A DNA stretch of 11,480 bases from an uncultured Acidobacteriota bacterium (GCA_903832475.1 CAILBQ010000646.1:1-11480); one strand, 5' to 3'; positions 1-6,085 are shown, counted from the first letter of the stretch. Translations and numbers: made by a program. Notes: generated by a model not told the origin, from the letters alone.

Positions 1-352
1 CTCCAGGCGTGCCCCACGAGCCCCGGTAATTGAAGTACAAAACATCCCAGCCCGCGCGCCGTATATCCTGCGCCAGGTCGAGGTTCTTCTCATTGCCGGG
101 GAACCCGTGCAGAAGAATCACCGCCGGGTGGGGTCCCGCTCCAGCTGCAATGTACACCAGCGCGTTCAGCGCCGAGCCATGACTGGGGATCTGCATCGAC
201 TCCATAGCCGCGGCATTCTCGCGCTTGGGCGTCTCCACCAGCTTGTCTGAAGTGGCCTGCGCCCAGCCGTCAACGCGTGCGAAGCACGTCGAAGCCAGAA
301 GAACAACACAGAATGAAAAATACAGAAGCCGTCGTGCTTGTCGTTGGCTCAA
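1..352 (-). CDS. Exported alpha/beta hydrolase, C-terminus outside window
   Basis: The minus strand encodes the first about 117 residues of an alpha/beta-hydrolase-fold protein; the rest lies beyond position 1. A TTG at 350-352 is the likely start, because GGAGGA lies 8 nt upstream and the frame has a stop shortly before it (an adjacent CTG at 353-355 is possible). The N-terminus reads as a signal peptide: an Arg-rich n-region (MSQRQARR), a hydrophobic core (LLYFSFCVVLLAST), then a likely cleavage site near CFA or WAQA, so the enzyme probably acts outside the cytoplasm. VILLHGFPGNEKN is the conserved strand plus HGFPG oxyanion-hole turn, followed by WDVLYFNYRGSWGTPG, typical of serine hydrolases of this fold. 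The nucleophile elbow is off the window, so activity and substrate cannot be judged. It follows the dehydrogenase gene by 74 bp on the same strand and may be co-transcribed. Confidence 0.8.
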   Translation of the reverse strand, partial: MSQRQARRLLYFSFCVVLLASTCFARVDGWAQATSDKLVETPKRENAAAMESMQIPSHGSALNALVYIAAGAGPHPAVILLHGFPGNEKNLDLAQDIRRAGWDVLYFNYRGSWGTPG

Positions 353-426
353 CAGGTCGATCCTCCAGGAACTGCGAAAAGCGGCGCTGCCATCGGACAG
401 CGCTCACATTTCCAAGAGTAACGCGC

Positions 427-1176
427 CTACCAGGGAAGCGGCTTGCCTACATGAAGAAAGGCCCCTGTGGGACCATCGTCAGGCAGTGTGGCGAGCTCAA
501 CACTGGTCTTGCCGCCTTCACTCACCTCCATCATCGCGTTAGGTCCGCCCATGTCCGTCTTGACCCATCCTGGATGGGCCGAGTTCACCTTGATCTTTGT
601 ATTGCGCAGATCGTACGCCAGGTGAATGGTAAGCGCATTGAGTGCGCTCTTCGATGCGTCGTAAGCGAACGCCTTGCTGTTGTAGATCGGCGAGCCCGGC
701 GTGGCATGCAGCGTAAGGGACCCGAGGATGCTCGAAAGATTCACGATGCGCGCCGCCGGCGCTGCCAGCAGCAGCGGCAGCAGCTTCTGGGTCAACGCAA
801 ACTGTTGGAAGAAGTTGATATCGAAATGCTTTCTCAGCGATTCAATCGACGTCTCCGCGACCGTCGGAATATGACCTGAGCCGAACTCGGCCTCCGCATA
901 CCCCGCATTGTTGACCAGGATGTCGAGCTTCCCATACTCCGATTGAAAATACTCAAACGCCTTCTGATGGTCTTCCGGGTTCTGAATGTCGAAGACCAGG
1001 TAGTCGGCGATCACACCCGCCAGGCGCAGCTTGTTGACCGCTTCTTCGCCCTTCGCGGCATCGCGAGATCCGATCACAACGTGAATGTCCAGCGGCCCAA
1101 GGTCGAGCGCTGTCTGGTAGCCAAGGCCTCGGTTGCCCCCGGTAATGAATGCAATTTTCTGAGACGTCTCTGACAT
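427..1176 (-). CDS. Short-chain dehydrogenase/reductase (classical SDR)
   Basis: A 249-residue classical SDR, normal length for the family, predicted cytoplasmic NAD(P)-dependent oxidoreductase. The nucleotide-binding motif TGGNRGLG is at residues 12-19, and Arg38 at the end of the second strand suggests NADP preference. NNAG is at 89-92. The catalytic set is Asn121, Ser148/149 (NLSS), Tyr172 and Lys176 (YDASK). The HPGWVKTDMGG stretch after it is the usual PG motif region. The start at 1176 is chosen over an upstream in-frame GTG at 1260 because AGGAG sits about 7 nt before this ATG and the fold begins right after it. The neighbour downstream is the exported hydrolase. SDRs with the GGNRGLG signature are often annotated as carbonyl reductases, but the substrate cannot be read from sequence. 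Confidence 0.93.
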   Translation of the reverse strand: MSETSQKIAFITGGNRGLGYQTALDLGPLDIHVVIGSRDAAKGEEAVNKLRLAGVIADYLVFDIQNPEDHQKAFEYFQSEYGKLDILVNNAGYAEAEFGSGHIPTVAETSIESLRKHFDINFFQQFALTQKLLPLLLAAPAARIVNLSSILGSLTLHATPGSPIYNSKAFAYDASKSALNALTIHLAYDLRNTKIKVNSAHPGWVKTDMGGPNAMMEVSEGGKTSVELATLPDDGPTGAFLHVGKPLPW

Positions 1177-1295
1177 GCACTGCTCCTGAATCAAAATGAC
1201 GGAGGCATCTGTTCGCAAAGCTAGATGCCACTCAGCCTTAGGATGCGCCTCGCAGAGCAAACGCTTCGCGATTCATGCGCCGGATCCGCGGGTGC

Positions 1296-1321
1296 CCGCG
1301 GTCTCGCTTCTGAGACCGGGG
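1296..1321. repeat. GC-rich imperfect palindrome between SDR and permease genes
   Basis: GGTCTC (1300-1305) and GAGACC (1312-1317) form a perfect 6-bp stem around a 6-nt loop, extended by further G-C pairs with one mismatch to 1296/1321. A C-rich run follows at 1322-1332. It lies about 90 bp downstream of the permease stop and upstream of the SDR. There is no T-tract in either direction, so it is not a classical terminator. It may be one copy of a dispersed palindromic repeat. Confidence 0.45.
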
Positions 1322-1409
1322 CCCTCCCCCCCCCGCAACACGTCCTCGTCTCTGGGTGGTCTACTACGGGACTCCGAACCCGGAAGCGCCAAAGAAAGTC
1401 TGGCTTTCC

Positions 1410-2870
1410 TCATTCCGAAATCAAATCCGCTGTCAGCCGGTCTCTTCGCTTGCCCGACTGCGAACCATGCCATCCGACGGCGACCACCAGGTAGAGCAGG
1501 AATAGATAGGGCAGCCAATTCTTCGGCGCTTCGGGGATGGGATAAAGCGTCCCCGCTAATACCAGCATCATCGCCGCGACCGCGGCTGCGGCAAGAAGTA
1601 TCACCCCGGCGTTGAGCGTCTTCAACTGGCGCAGATGCAGCGGCAGGGCCACGGCCACCATCGCGTACACGGTGATGAAGCCATACGTCGCCAGCGAGCC
1701 CATCCAGTCATACACGGTCGAGCCTTCCACCTTCATCGCCGCCAGCACCGCCGGGAAAATCATCGTCGCCGCTCCGGTCGCCATCACCGCCATATGTGGC
1801 GTGTGGTTGCGCTTGTGCACGCGCCCCATCGAACTCGGAGCGATCCCATTCACTGCCATCAGCAGCAACACCCGCGCCGCCGCCGTCACACAGGCCAGCG
1901 TGCAGGCAAACATGCTCACCATCGCGGCCACGTCGAGCACCGGCCCCAGCTTCGGAACTCCCGCGGCCATCGACAACACGCTCATCGGCGCAGCACTGTC
2001 ATTCAAATTGCCTGCGGAGGCGGGGAACCCCAGCACTTCGGTATACGAAGCCGCAATAAAAAACATGCCCGACAACACCGCGCTTTGAATCACCGCCCGC
2101 GAAATCGTCTTCAACGGATGCCGCGCCTCTTCGCCCAGTGTCGTCGCGCTTTCAAAACCCACAAAGCTGAACATGGCCAGCACCAGTCCAAGTCGCACCC
2201 CGGAGAAATGCACACCCTTCAGCGTGAACTGAGCCGGATCCACATGCAGCCCGCGATGCCACAACAACATCACAAAAACCGTGCTGATCAACGCCACCGA
2301 CGCCAGCTCCACCCACACCATCAACTGCGCCGACACCTTCACGTCCCGATAGGCAATCCAGATAGAAATCAGCACCGCCAGAATGGCCATCGGAACCGCC
2401 GGAGCCGAATGCCCGGTGAACTCCAGCATCACCACGTTGGCATAGTGAACGAATCCGCCTGTGACCGATGCTCCTGTCGTCACGTAAGCCAGCAGCAGCG
2501 CCCAGGCAGCCACGCTGCCCAGCACCGGCGGCAGCGACGTCACCGTGTAGGTATAAAGCGAGCCCGGCGATGCGGACTCCTGCGCAAACCGCGCAATGCA
2601 CATCGCCACCAGCAGCGTGCACCCGGTCGCCAGCAGGTAGGCGAGCCACGTTCCATTGCCCGCCGTGGCAAATACCAGCGGCACCGTCATCGCCGGCGAG
2701 CAAGTCGGAGCCATGGTCGAAATCGATTGCGCCAGCGTCTCCAGCGGCCCCAGTACATGCCGCTGCAGCCCGTAATGCGGCTGGATTGCTTCTTCGGCGG
2801 ATTCAACGGCAACGGGCGGGGAATGCGGTGTCGACTCCGGTGTCAATAGCAAGACCTTTCTGGGTGACAT
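1410..2870 (-). CDS. APC-superfamily amino acid/polyamine permease
   Basis: A 486-residue integral membrane protein with about twelve hydrophobic segments after a hydrophilic N-tail of roughly 40 residues, the usual size and layout of APC-superfamily permeases (COG0531-like). The region around residues 45-70 (LAQSISTMAPTCSPAM) matches the unwound first helix of this family, and SPGSLYTYT resembles the conserved segment after helix 2. MFSFVGFESATTLGEEARHP is the helix 6 to loop signature (FxGFE, EEARxP) and is the strongest evidence. It presumably imports an amino acid or amine in exchange or with a proton; the substrate is not deducible. It diverges from the deaminase gene, with 93 bp between the two start codons, which suggests shared regulation. 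No strong ribosome binding site is seen before the ATG. The long plus-strand frame through this gene is a shadow caused by its codon bias. Confidence 0.93.
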   Translation of the reverse strand: MSPRKVLLLTPESTPHSPPVAVESAEEAIQPHYGLQRHVLGPLETLAQSISTMAPTCSPAMTVPLVFATAGNGTWLAYLLATGCTLLVAMCIARFAQESASPGSLYTYTVTSLPPVLGSVAAWALLLAYVTTGASVTGGFVHYANVVMLEFTGHSAPAVPMAILAVLISIWIAYRDVKVSAQLMVWVELASVALISTVFVMLLWHRGLHVDPAQFTLKGVHFSGVRLGLVLAMFSFVGFESATTLGEEARHPLKTISRAVIQSAVLSGMFFIAASYTEVLGFPASAGNLNDSAAPMSVLSMAAGVPKLGPVLDVAAMVSMFACTLACVTAAARVLLLMAVNGIAPSSMGRVHKRNHTPHMAVMATGAATMIFPAVLAAMKVEGSTVYDWMGSLATYGFITVYAMVAVALPLHLRQLKTLNAGVILLAAAAVAAMMLVLAGTLYPIPEAPKNWLPYLFLLYLVVAVGWHGSQSGKRRDRLTADLISE

Positions 2871-2890
2871 GATTGAGGGCTGGAGAGTTC

Positions 2891-2919
2891 AGTCTGCTTG
2901 GACGCCTCCTTTGAGTCAA
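2891..2919 (-). promoter_or_regulatory. Candidate promoter of the permease gene
   Basis: On the minus strand TTGACT (2914-2919) is followed after exactly 17 nt by CAGACT (2891-2896). This gives a good -35 and a weak -10 with optimal spacing, about 20 bp before the permease ATG. The -35 lies inside one unit of the 17-bp tandem repeat, so a regulator binding the repeat would compete with polymerase. Confidence 0.3.
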
Positions 2920-2945
2920 GCACTTTGCTGAGTCAAGCATTTTGC
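2912..2945. repeat. 17-bp tandem direct repeat in divergent promoter region
   Basis: TGAGTCAAGCACTTTGC (2912-2928) is followed immediately by a second copy (2929-2945) with a single C-to-T difference. It fills the centre of the 93-bp spacer between the divergent permease and deaminase genes. Location and near-perfect repetition suggest a two-site operator, though a simple slippage duplication would look the same. Confidence 0.75.
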
Positions 2946-2948
2946 GAG

Positions 2949-2957
2949 TGCTACACT
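2949..2957 (+). promoter_or_regulatory. Candidate extended -10 of the deaminase gene
   Basis: TGCTACACT fits an extended -10 element (TGn then a TATAAT-like hexamer). The hexamer ends at 2957, only 6 nt before the ATG at 2964, so transcription would start at or next to the start codon, giving a leaderless or near-leaderless mRNA. The absence of a clear ribosome binding site agrees with this. No good -35 is present. Confidence 0.3.
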
Positions 2958-2963
2958 CCGGAA

Positions 2964-3431
2964 ATGATTCCCGGAACGAAGATCGCGCCAGATCCCCACG
3001 CCATGCTCGAAGTGGCCATCGAACAAGCCCGCATCGGCCTTGCCGAAGGCGGCGTCCCCGTCGGCGGCGCCATCTTCAAACTCGACGGCACGCTGCTCGG
3101 CGCCGGTCGCAATCGCCTCGTGCAGAACGGCGACCCCTCCATGCACGGAGAAACCGACGCCTTCCGCGCCGCCGGCCGTCAGCCCCGCTACACCGACCTG
3201 ATCCTCGTCACCACGCTCGCGCCCTGCCGCTATTGCTCCGGCCTCATCTCGCAATTCCGCTTCAGGCAGGTAATCGTCGGCGACAGCGTCAACGCGCAAG
3301 GCGGCATGGAAAGATTGAAAGCCGAAGGCATCGACATCCTCGACCTCGCCAGTCCCGAATGCATCGAAATGATCGGCGCCTTCCAGCGCGAACACCCCGA
3401 CCTCTGGAACGAGTGCGTCGGCGAAGGCTAG
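2964..3431 (+). CDS. Cytosine-deaminase-like nucleobase/nucleoside deaminase (CDA fold)
   Basis: A 156-residue zinc deaminase closely resembling yeast cytosine deaminase Fcy1 (158 residues) in length and order of motifs. Zinc ligands and the catalytic acid are His61 and Glu63 (HGE) and Cys88 and Cys91 (PCRYC). Asn50 corresponds to the Fcy1 substrate contact Asn51, and the C-terminus (DLWNECVGE) aligns with Fcy1 DWFEDIGE. Two pocket positions differ: Fcy1 Phe114 is Ala here, and Asp155 is Cys. The base recognised may therefore not be cytosine, and the call is limited to a cytosine-deaminase-like enzyme acting on a free base or similar amine. It is cytoplasmic, with no signal peptide. The ATG at 2964 is chosen because an upstream TTG at 2898 would translate the promoter repeat. 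It diverges from a permease that might supply the substrate. Confidence 0.88.
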   Translation: MIPGTKIAPDPHAMLEVAIEQARIGLAEGGVPVGGAIFKLDGTLLGAGRNRLVQNGDPSMHGETDAFRAAGRQPRYTDLILVTTLAPCRYCSGLISQFRFRQVIVGDSVNAQGGMERLKAEGIDILDLASPECIEMIGAFQREHPDLWNECVGEG

Positions 3432-3479
3432 AAGCTGATTTCAAACCCCGAAAACAAGCGAACTCCAACCGGGCAAAAG

Positions 3480-3817
3480 GTTGAGAGCACCGGGAAATCC
3501 TTTACGTTTTAGATCGAGTACCTGGTTTACAAGCCCCTTGCGGTGAGAGTGGCTTTGATTGTGGGTTTCGGCGGGTTTGGCCCGTCTTCAGCTACAGGAT
3601 AATCGTCGTAGTAGCTGTGGTAACGTGGGAATCCCCGTAGGGACTTCCAAGGGGTGTGCGAAGGGTGGAAAGCCAGCTTTAGGCTTTCCATGCCCCGGCA
3701 TTTCCATGGCTTGTTTTTTCGGTCGCGCGAATCTCAGCGAATAACAAGGTCGTCTAACGAAGCGCGGGTCGAAACCGCATCTCCGCGCTGTTGGATTGGC
3801 CCAGTTCGTAACCGGGC
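3480..3817 (+). ncRNA. Candidate structured RNA with successive hairpins (HEARO/omega-RNA-like, unproven)
   Basis: No convincing ORF is here, but hairpins follow one another closely. The pairings are 3489-3494 with 3521-3526; 3531-3535 with 3551-3555; 3570-3575 with 3581-3586; 3589-3595 with 3611-3617 (CAGCTAC/GTAGCTG); 3628-3635 with 3640-3648 (8 bp, one bulge, CGTA loop); 3665-3674 with 3682-3691 (10 bp around GGAAAGCC/GGCTTTCC); 3761-3767 with 3783-3789 (AGCGCGG/CCGCGCT); and 3799-3802 with 3814-3817. Three stems contain a pair that is G.U on the plus strand but would be A.C on the minus strand, so plus is the likely transcript. The GAGAGTGGCTTTGATTG core and overall size recall HEARO RNAs, the omega RNAs of IscB nucleases, but this is from memory and no iscB-like ORF lies downstream. 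It could instead be another unclassified RNA or a repeat element. Confidence 0.5.
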
Positions 3818-3908
3818 GTCGCTTATCCGCTTGGGGAGAAACGTGGTCTCGGGAACCTTGTAACAGCGCACGACTCTACAGCTCGCGGAAAAACTCCGAA
3901 TTGGGTAG

Positions 3909-3928
3909 GCCGGGGATTCATCCCCGGC
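3909..3928. repeat. Perfect 8-bp palindrome with TTCA loop (copy 1)
   Basis: GCCGGGGA (3909-3916), loop TTCA, TCCCCGGC (3921-3928). It is the first of four hairpins in this spacer with the same four-base loop, which suggests a REP-like family and not chance stems. Confidence 0.75.
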
Positions 3929-3950
3929 AATCAAGCGGACAAAATCAAAC

Positions 3951-3964
3951 GGGGCTTCAGCCCC
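3951..3964. repeat. Palindrome with TTCA loop (copy 2)
   Basis: GGGGC (3951-3955), loop TTCA, GCCCC (3960-3964). The stem sequence differs from copy 1 but the loop is identical; the two lie 22 bp apart. Confidence 0.7.
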
Positions 3965-4115
3965 TGAGGTATGCCTTCCACCGTTCACCCACGACTATCC
4001 GCCATTTTCCGCTGGCTGCTCAGCTGGGCCGAAATGAGCCTTTCCTCTCAACCGCCTCAAATCGCTTCGCGAAAAACCTGTTCGACCATCATGCATCTCG
4101 CTTTTACGGAGGGAG

Positions 4116-4135
4116 CAGCAGCCTTCAGGCTGCTG
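4116..4135. repeat. Perfect 8-bp palindrome with TTCA loop (copy 3)
   Basis: CAGCAGCC (4116-4123), loop TTCA, GGCTGCTG (4128-4135). It has the same loop and total length as copy 1 with an unrelated stem. Confidence 0.75.
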
Positions 4136-4156
4136 AAAATGCCGGCAAAACAAGGA

Positions 4157-4168
4157 CGGCTTCAGCCG
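4157..4168. repeat. Short palindrome with TTCA loop (copy 4)
   Basis: CGGC (4157-4160), loop TTCA, GCCG (4165-4168). This is the weakest of the four alone; it is included because loop and spacing match copy 3, 21 bp upstream. Confidence 0.5.
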
Positions 4169-4324
4169 CGGACCTTTCACCCTTCCTTCGATTACGACAA
4201 GAGCTCAGGAAAGCCCACCAAATCACGAGGCGCACAAAAACTCGTCATTCCCAAAATGGGCGACGAAATCCGCGCGGGAGAACAGAATTTGCCGCACGTC
4301 TCTCCCAAAGGCGTAGAGTCATAG

Positions 4325-4404
4325 CTGAGATTTCGCACTTGGACCCTGAGGAATCTCAGAATTTGGACAAGACCAGGGAGATACCCCCCACCCCCCCGGG
4401 GGTA
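4325..4404. repeat. Composite inverted repeat with C-rich palindrome
   Basis: CTGAGATT (4325-4332) pairs perfectly with AATCTCAG (4352-4359) across 19 nt. About 22 bp later TACCCCC (4382-4388) pairs with GGGGGTA (4398-4404) around a C-rich loop. The block sits in non-coding DNA downstream of the oxidoreductase gene and looks like a dispersed intergenic repeat. Whether it recurs in the genome cannot be seen from one window. Confidence 0.55.
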
Positions 4405-4489
4405 CATCGCCTTTCCTTCGCCGGATTCAAAATTCGGCCTTTCCAGATCACGATTCGCAATTCTCACGTCGCGTGAACTGTGCTTTCGT

Positions 4490-5641
4490 TCAGTCCGGCA
4501 CTGAGATCCAGCCGCGCTTATCATTGCTCGCCAGCTCCGTCTCAATGATGCGCATCTGCCGCAAACCATCCGCAAACTGCGGATAATCCGGCTCGATCGA
4601 CGGATTCTCAACCGACTCGTAAAACCGCTTGAACATGTTCTTGAACGTGTCGTGATAACCCTCGGAATGACCTCCAGGAATATGCGAATACGACTGCGCA
4701 GCGGCCTTCATCAACGAAGCATCCTTGACCAGCGTTTGGTTATACGAGTTACGATTTCCAATCCATAACTCGTCCGGAGCTTCCTGGTTCCACGCAACGC
4801 TCGCTTTCGTCCCGTAGACCTCGATGCTCAACCGATTCTTCCGTCCTGCGAATACTTCTCCCGCAGTGAAACTTCCCCGCGCCTGCTCTCCAAAATGCAC
4901 CAGCACCGCGCCAAAATCCTCGTTGTCCACGACAAAATTCTCAAACGCCTGCGGCTTATCCATCTTGCCCGCAAAGGTTTCTACCCATTCCGTAGGCCGC
5001 TTGCGCGTCTTGTGGAAAGTATTTAGATCGGCGCATAACTCGGTGATCCGCAGACCAGTAACATGCTCGGCCATATCGCACCAGTGCGAACCGATATCTG
5101 CCATCGCACAGGACGGTCCTGACTCTCTCGAATCAAGCCTCCAGTTCCAGTCCGTGTCATAGAGCAGAAAGTCCTGCACATAACCGCCCTGCACCACGAG
5201 AATCTCGCCCAGATCGCCATCTTCCCGCATGCGTCGAATCTGCTGAACAAGGGGATAAAAACGCAGGTTGTGATTGGTGCAGTTGCGCAGGCCTTTCGCT
5301 TCAGCGAGCGCCACCATCGCCTCGGCCTCGGCGACGGAACTCGCCAGCGGCTTCTCGCACACCACGTGCTTTCCGGCTTCGAGCGCATCCTTCGCAGCCT
5401 GCGCATGGAACGCATTCGGCGTGCAAACATGCACAGCCTGGATCGTCGGATCCTCAAGAATGCGGCGGATATCCGTCTCCACGCGCTCGATGGAAAACTC
5501 CCGCGCCAGCTTGCTGCCGCGCTCCAGGTTCGTCGTCCACAACGCGGCAACTTCCACGTATCCAAGCCGGCTCACGGCTTCCAGGTGCACGCGACCCATA
5601 AAGCCGGTCCCTAAAATGGCAATCTTCACTCGCCTCGACAA
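4490..5641 (-). CDS. Gfo/Idh/MocA-family NAD(P)-dependent oxidoreductase
   Basis: A 383-residue cytoplasmic dehydrogenase of the glucose-fructose oxidoreductase/inositol dehydrogenase/MocA family. The N-terminal Rossmann domain starts at once with VKIAILGTGFMG (nucleotide loop GTGFMG at residues 11-16). The family EKP motif is at 96-98, with catalytic Lys97. DIGSHWCD gives the GxHxxD motif (Gly184, His186, Asp189) in the C-terminal catalytic domain, which ends in the usual DGLRQM region. The start is TTG at 5639-5641, preceded by GAGGTGAGGG at suitable distance; an in-frame GTG four codons later is an alternative. Substrate is probably a sugar, inositol or sugar acid, as usual for the family, but is not identifiable. 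It stands alone: downstream is the palindrome-rich spacer and upstream the hairpin pair and tmRNA-end fragment. Confidence 0.92.
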   Translation of the reverse strand: MSRRVKIAILGTGFMGRVHLEAVSRLGYVEVAALWTTNLERGSKLAREFSIERVETDIRRILEDPTIQAVHVCTPNAFHAQAAKDALEAGKHVVCEKPLASSVAEAEAMVALAEAKGLRNCTNHNLRFYPLVQQIRRMREDGDLGEILVVQGGYVQDFLLYDTDWNWRLDSRESGPSCAMADIGSHWCDMAEHVTGLRITELCADLNTFHKTRKRPTEWVETFAGKMDKPQAFENFVVDNEDFGAVLVHFGEQARGSFTAGEVFAGRKNRLSIEVYGTKASVAWNQEAPDELWIGNRNSYNQTLVKDASLMKAAAQSYSHIPGGHSEGYHDTFKNMFKRFYESVENPSIEPDYPQFADGLRQMRIIETELASNDKRGWISVPD

Positions 5642-5712
5642 AATCCCTCACCTCGCACGCAAAACTCCGCGCCCGATTATTTGTACCATCCGACATCTCA
5701 AGGGAGGGAAGC

Positions 5713-5758
5713 GTTCACGCACGCCCGTGCGTGAACATGGACGGTTGTGCCAGTCCAT
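5713..5758. repeat. Two adjacent hairpins between oxidoreductase and tmRNA-end fragment
   Basis: GTTCACGCAC (5713-5722) and GTGCGTGAAC (5727-5736) make a perfect 10-bp stem with a GCCC loop. One base on, ATGGAC (5737-5742) pairs with GTCCAT (5753-5758). On the minus strand they lie downstream of the tmRNA-like 3' end and upstream of the oxidoreductase, where a terminator would be expected, but no U-run follows the strong stem. A T-rich stretch does occur directly after the CCA end (5776-5789). Confidence 0.6.
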
Positions 5759-5790
5759 AGCGCGTTATATCTGAATCAAAAGAAAAAATA

Positions 5791-5817
5791 TGGTGGAGGC
5801 GGCGGGAGTCGAACCCG
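5791..5817 (-). other. tmRNA/tRNA 3'-end fragment, probable attachment site
   Basis: Read on the minus strand this is CGGG-TTCGACT-CCCG (T-arm), then CCGCCTCCACCA, an acceptor strand ending in an encoded CCA. The ending CCGCCTCCACCA is characteristic of bacterial tmRNA (ssrA). Immediately beyond (5818 onward) the pairing breaks: the fifth T-stem pair is lost, and no tmRNA body, tag-peptide frame or matching 5' acceptor strand is found in the next 350 bp. An isolated 27-nt 3' end is what site-specific integration into ssrA leaves at the far junction of an island. It could alternatively be the end of a decayed gene. Confidence 0.6.
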
Positions 5818-5849
5818 ACATCAGCGTTGAAAACACTCAACTTACTGAT

Positions 5850-5885
5850 TCAGAGAATGCCAGCATTTCAGAGAATGCCACCATT
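5850..5885. repeat. 18-bp tandem duplication
   Basis: TCAGAGAATGCCAGCATT (5850-5867) is followed directly by a copy (5868-5885) with one base changed. It lies 33 bp inside the attachment-like fragment in non-coding DNA. It may be an arm-type recombinase site or simple slippage. Confidence 0.6.
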
Positions 5886-6085
5886 TCCAAATCTTCCGTA
5901 CAAATCACGTACAAAGATTTCCCAGAACTCCAGGACTTCCAAGCCTCTACTGCGCTCGCCCAACACGCCTAAGTGCTCTACCACCTTTATACATCGATTG
6001 TGCTCAAGTTGGTGTCAGTCCGAATTATCTTCCGTGGGAGAATCCGCAGAAACTATCTGCGGATTCAAGCCCGGAATCGGATCAT

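Larger units (their letters stand above)
3818..4489. other. Palindrome-rich non-coding spacer
   Basis: This 670-bp stretch has open frames but none with recognisable protein character or a ribosome binding site. It holds four TTCA-loop hairpins and a composite inverted repeat, listed separately. A small hairpin, TCACG (4464-4468) with CGTGA (4472-4476), lies just after the oxidoreductase stop on the minus strand but lacks a T-run. Between 3969 and 4115 nothing recognisable is seen. Confidence 0.6.

Noticed and set aside
1635..2849. 404-codon plus-strand ORF
   Set aside because: It lies antisense within the permease gene, is extremely rich in Arg, His and Gln, and has no domain; it is a codon-bias shadow.
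2942..3484. 180-codon plus-strand ORF overlapping the deaminase
   Set aside because: Arg/Pro/His-rich shadow in another frame of the deaminase; the deaminase frame has all catalytic motifs.
3467..3817. 8-nt direct repeat AACCGGGC at 3467-3474 and 3810-3817 bounding the hairpin region
   Set aside because: Tempting as a target-site duplication, but 8-mers recur by chance over 1 kb and the flanks show no further match.
3796..4476. 226-codon plus-strand ORF
   Set aside because: It runs through the hairpin RNA end and four palindromes, has no ribosome binding site or family resemblance, and its residues reflect the repeats.
5790..5972. 60-codon ORF beginning MVEAAGVEPD
   Set aside because: Its start translates the antisense of a tmRNA/tRNA 3' end; such ORFs are common annotation artefacts.
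5944..5985. Minus-strand GGTGGTAGAGCACTTAGG resembling a tRNA D-arm
   Set aside because: No partner D-stem strand or acceptor 5' strand is found upstream; treated as chance similarity.
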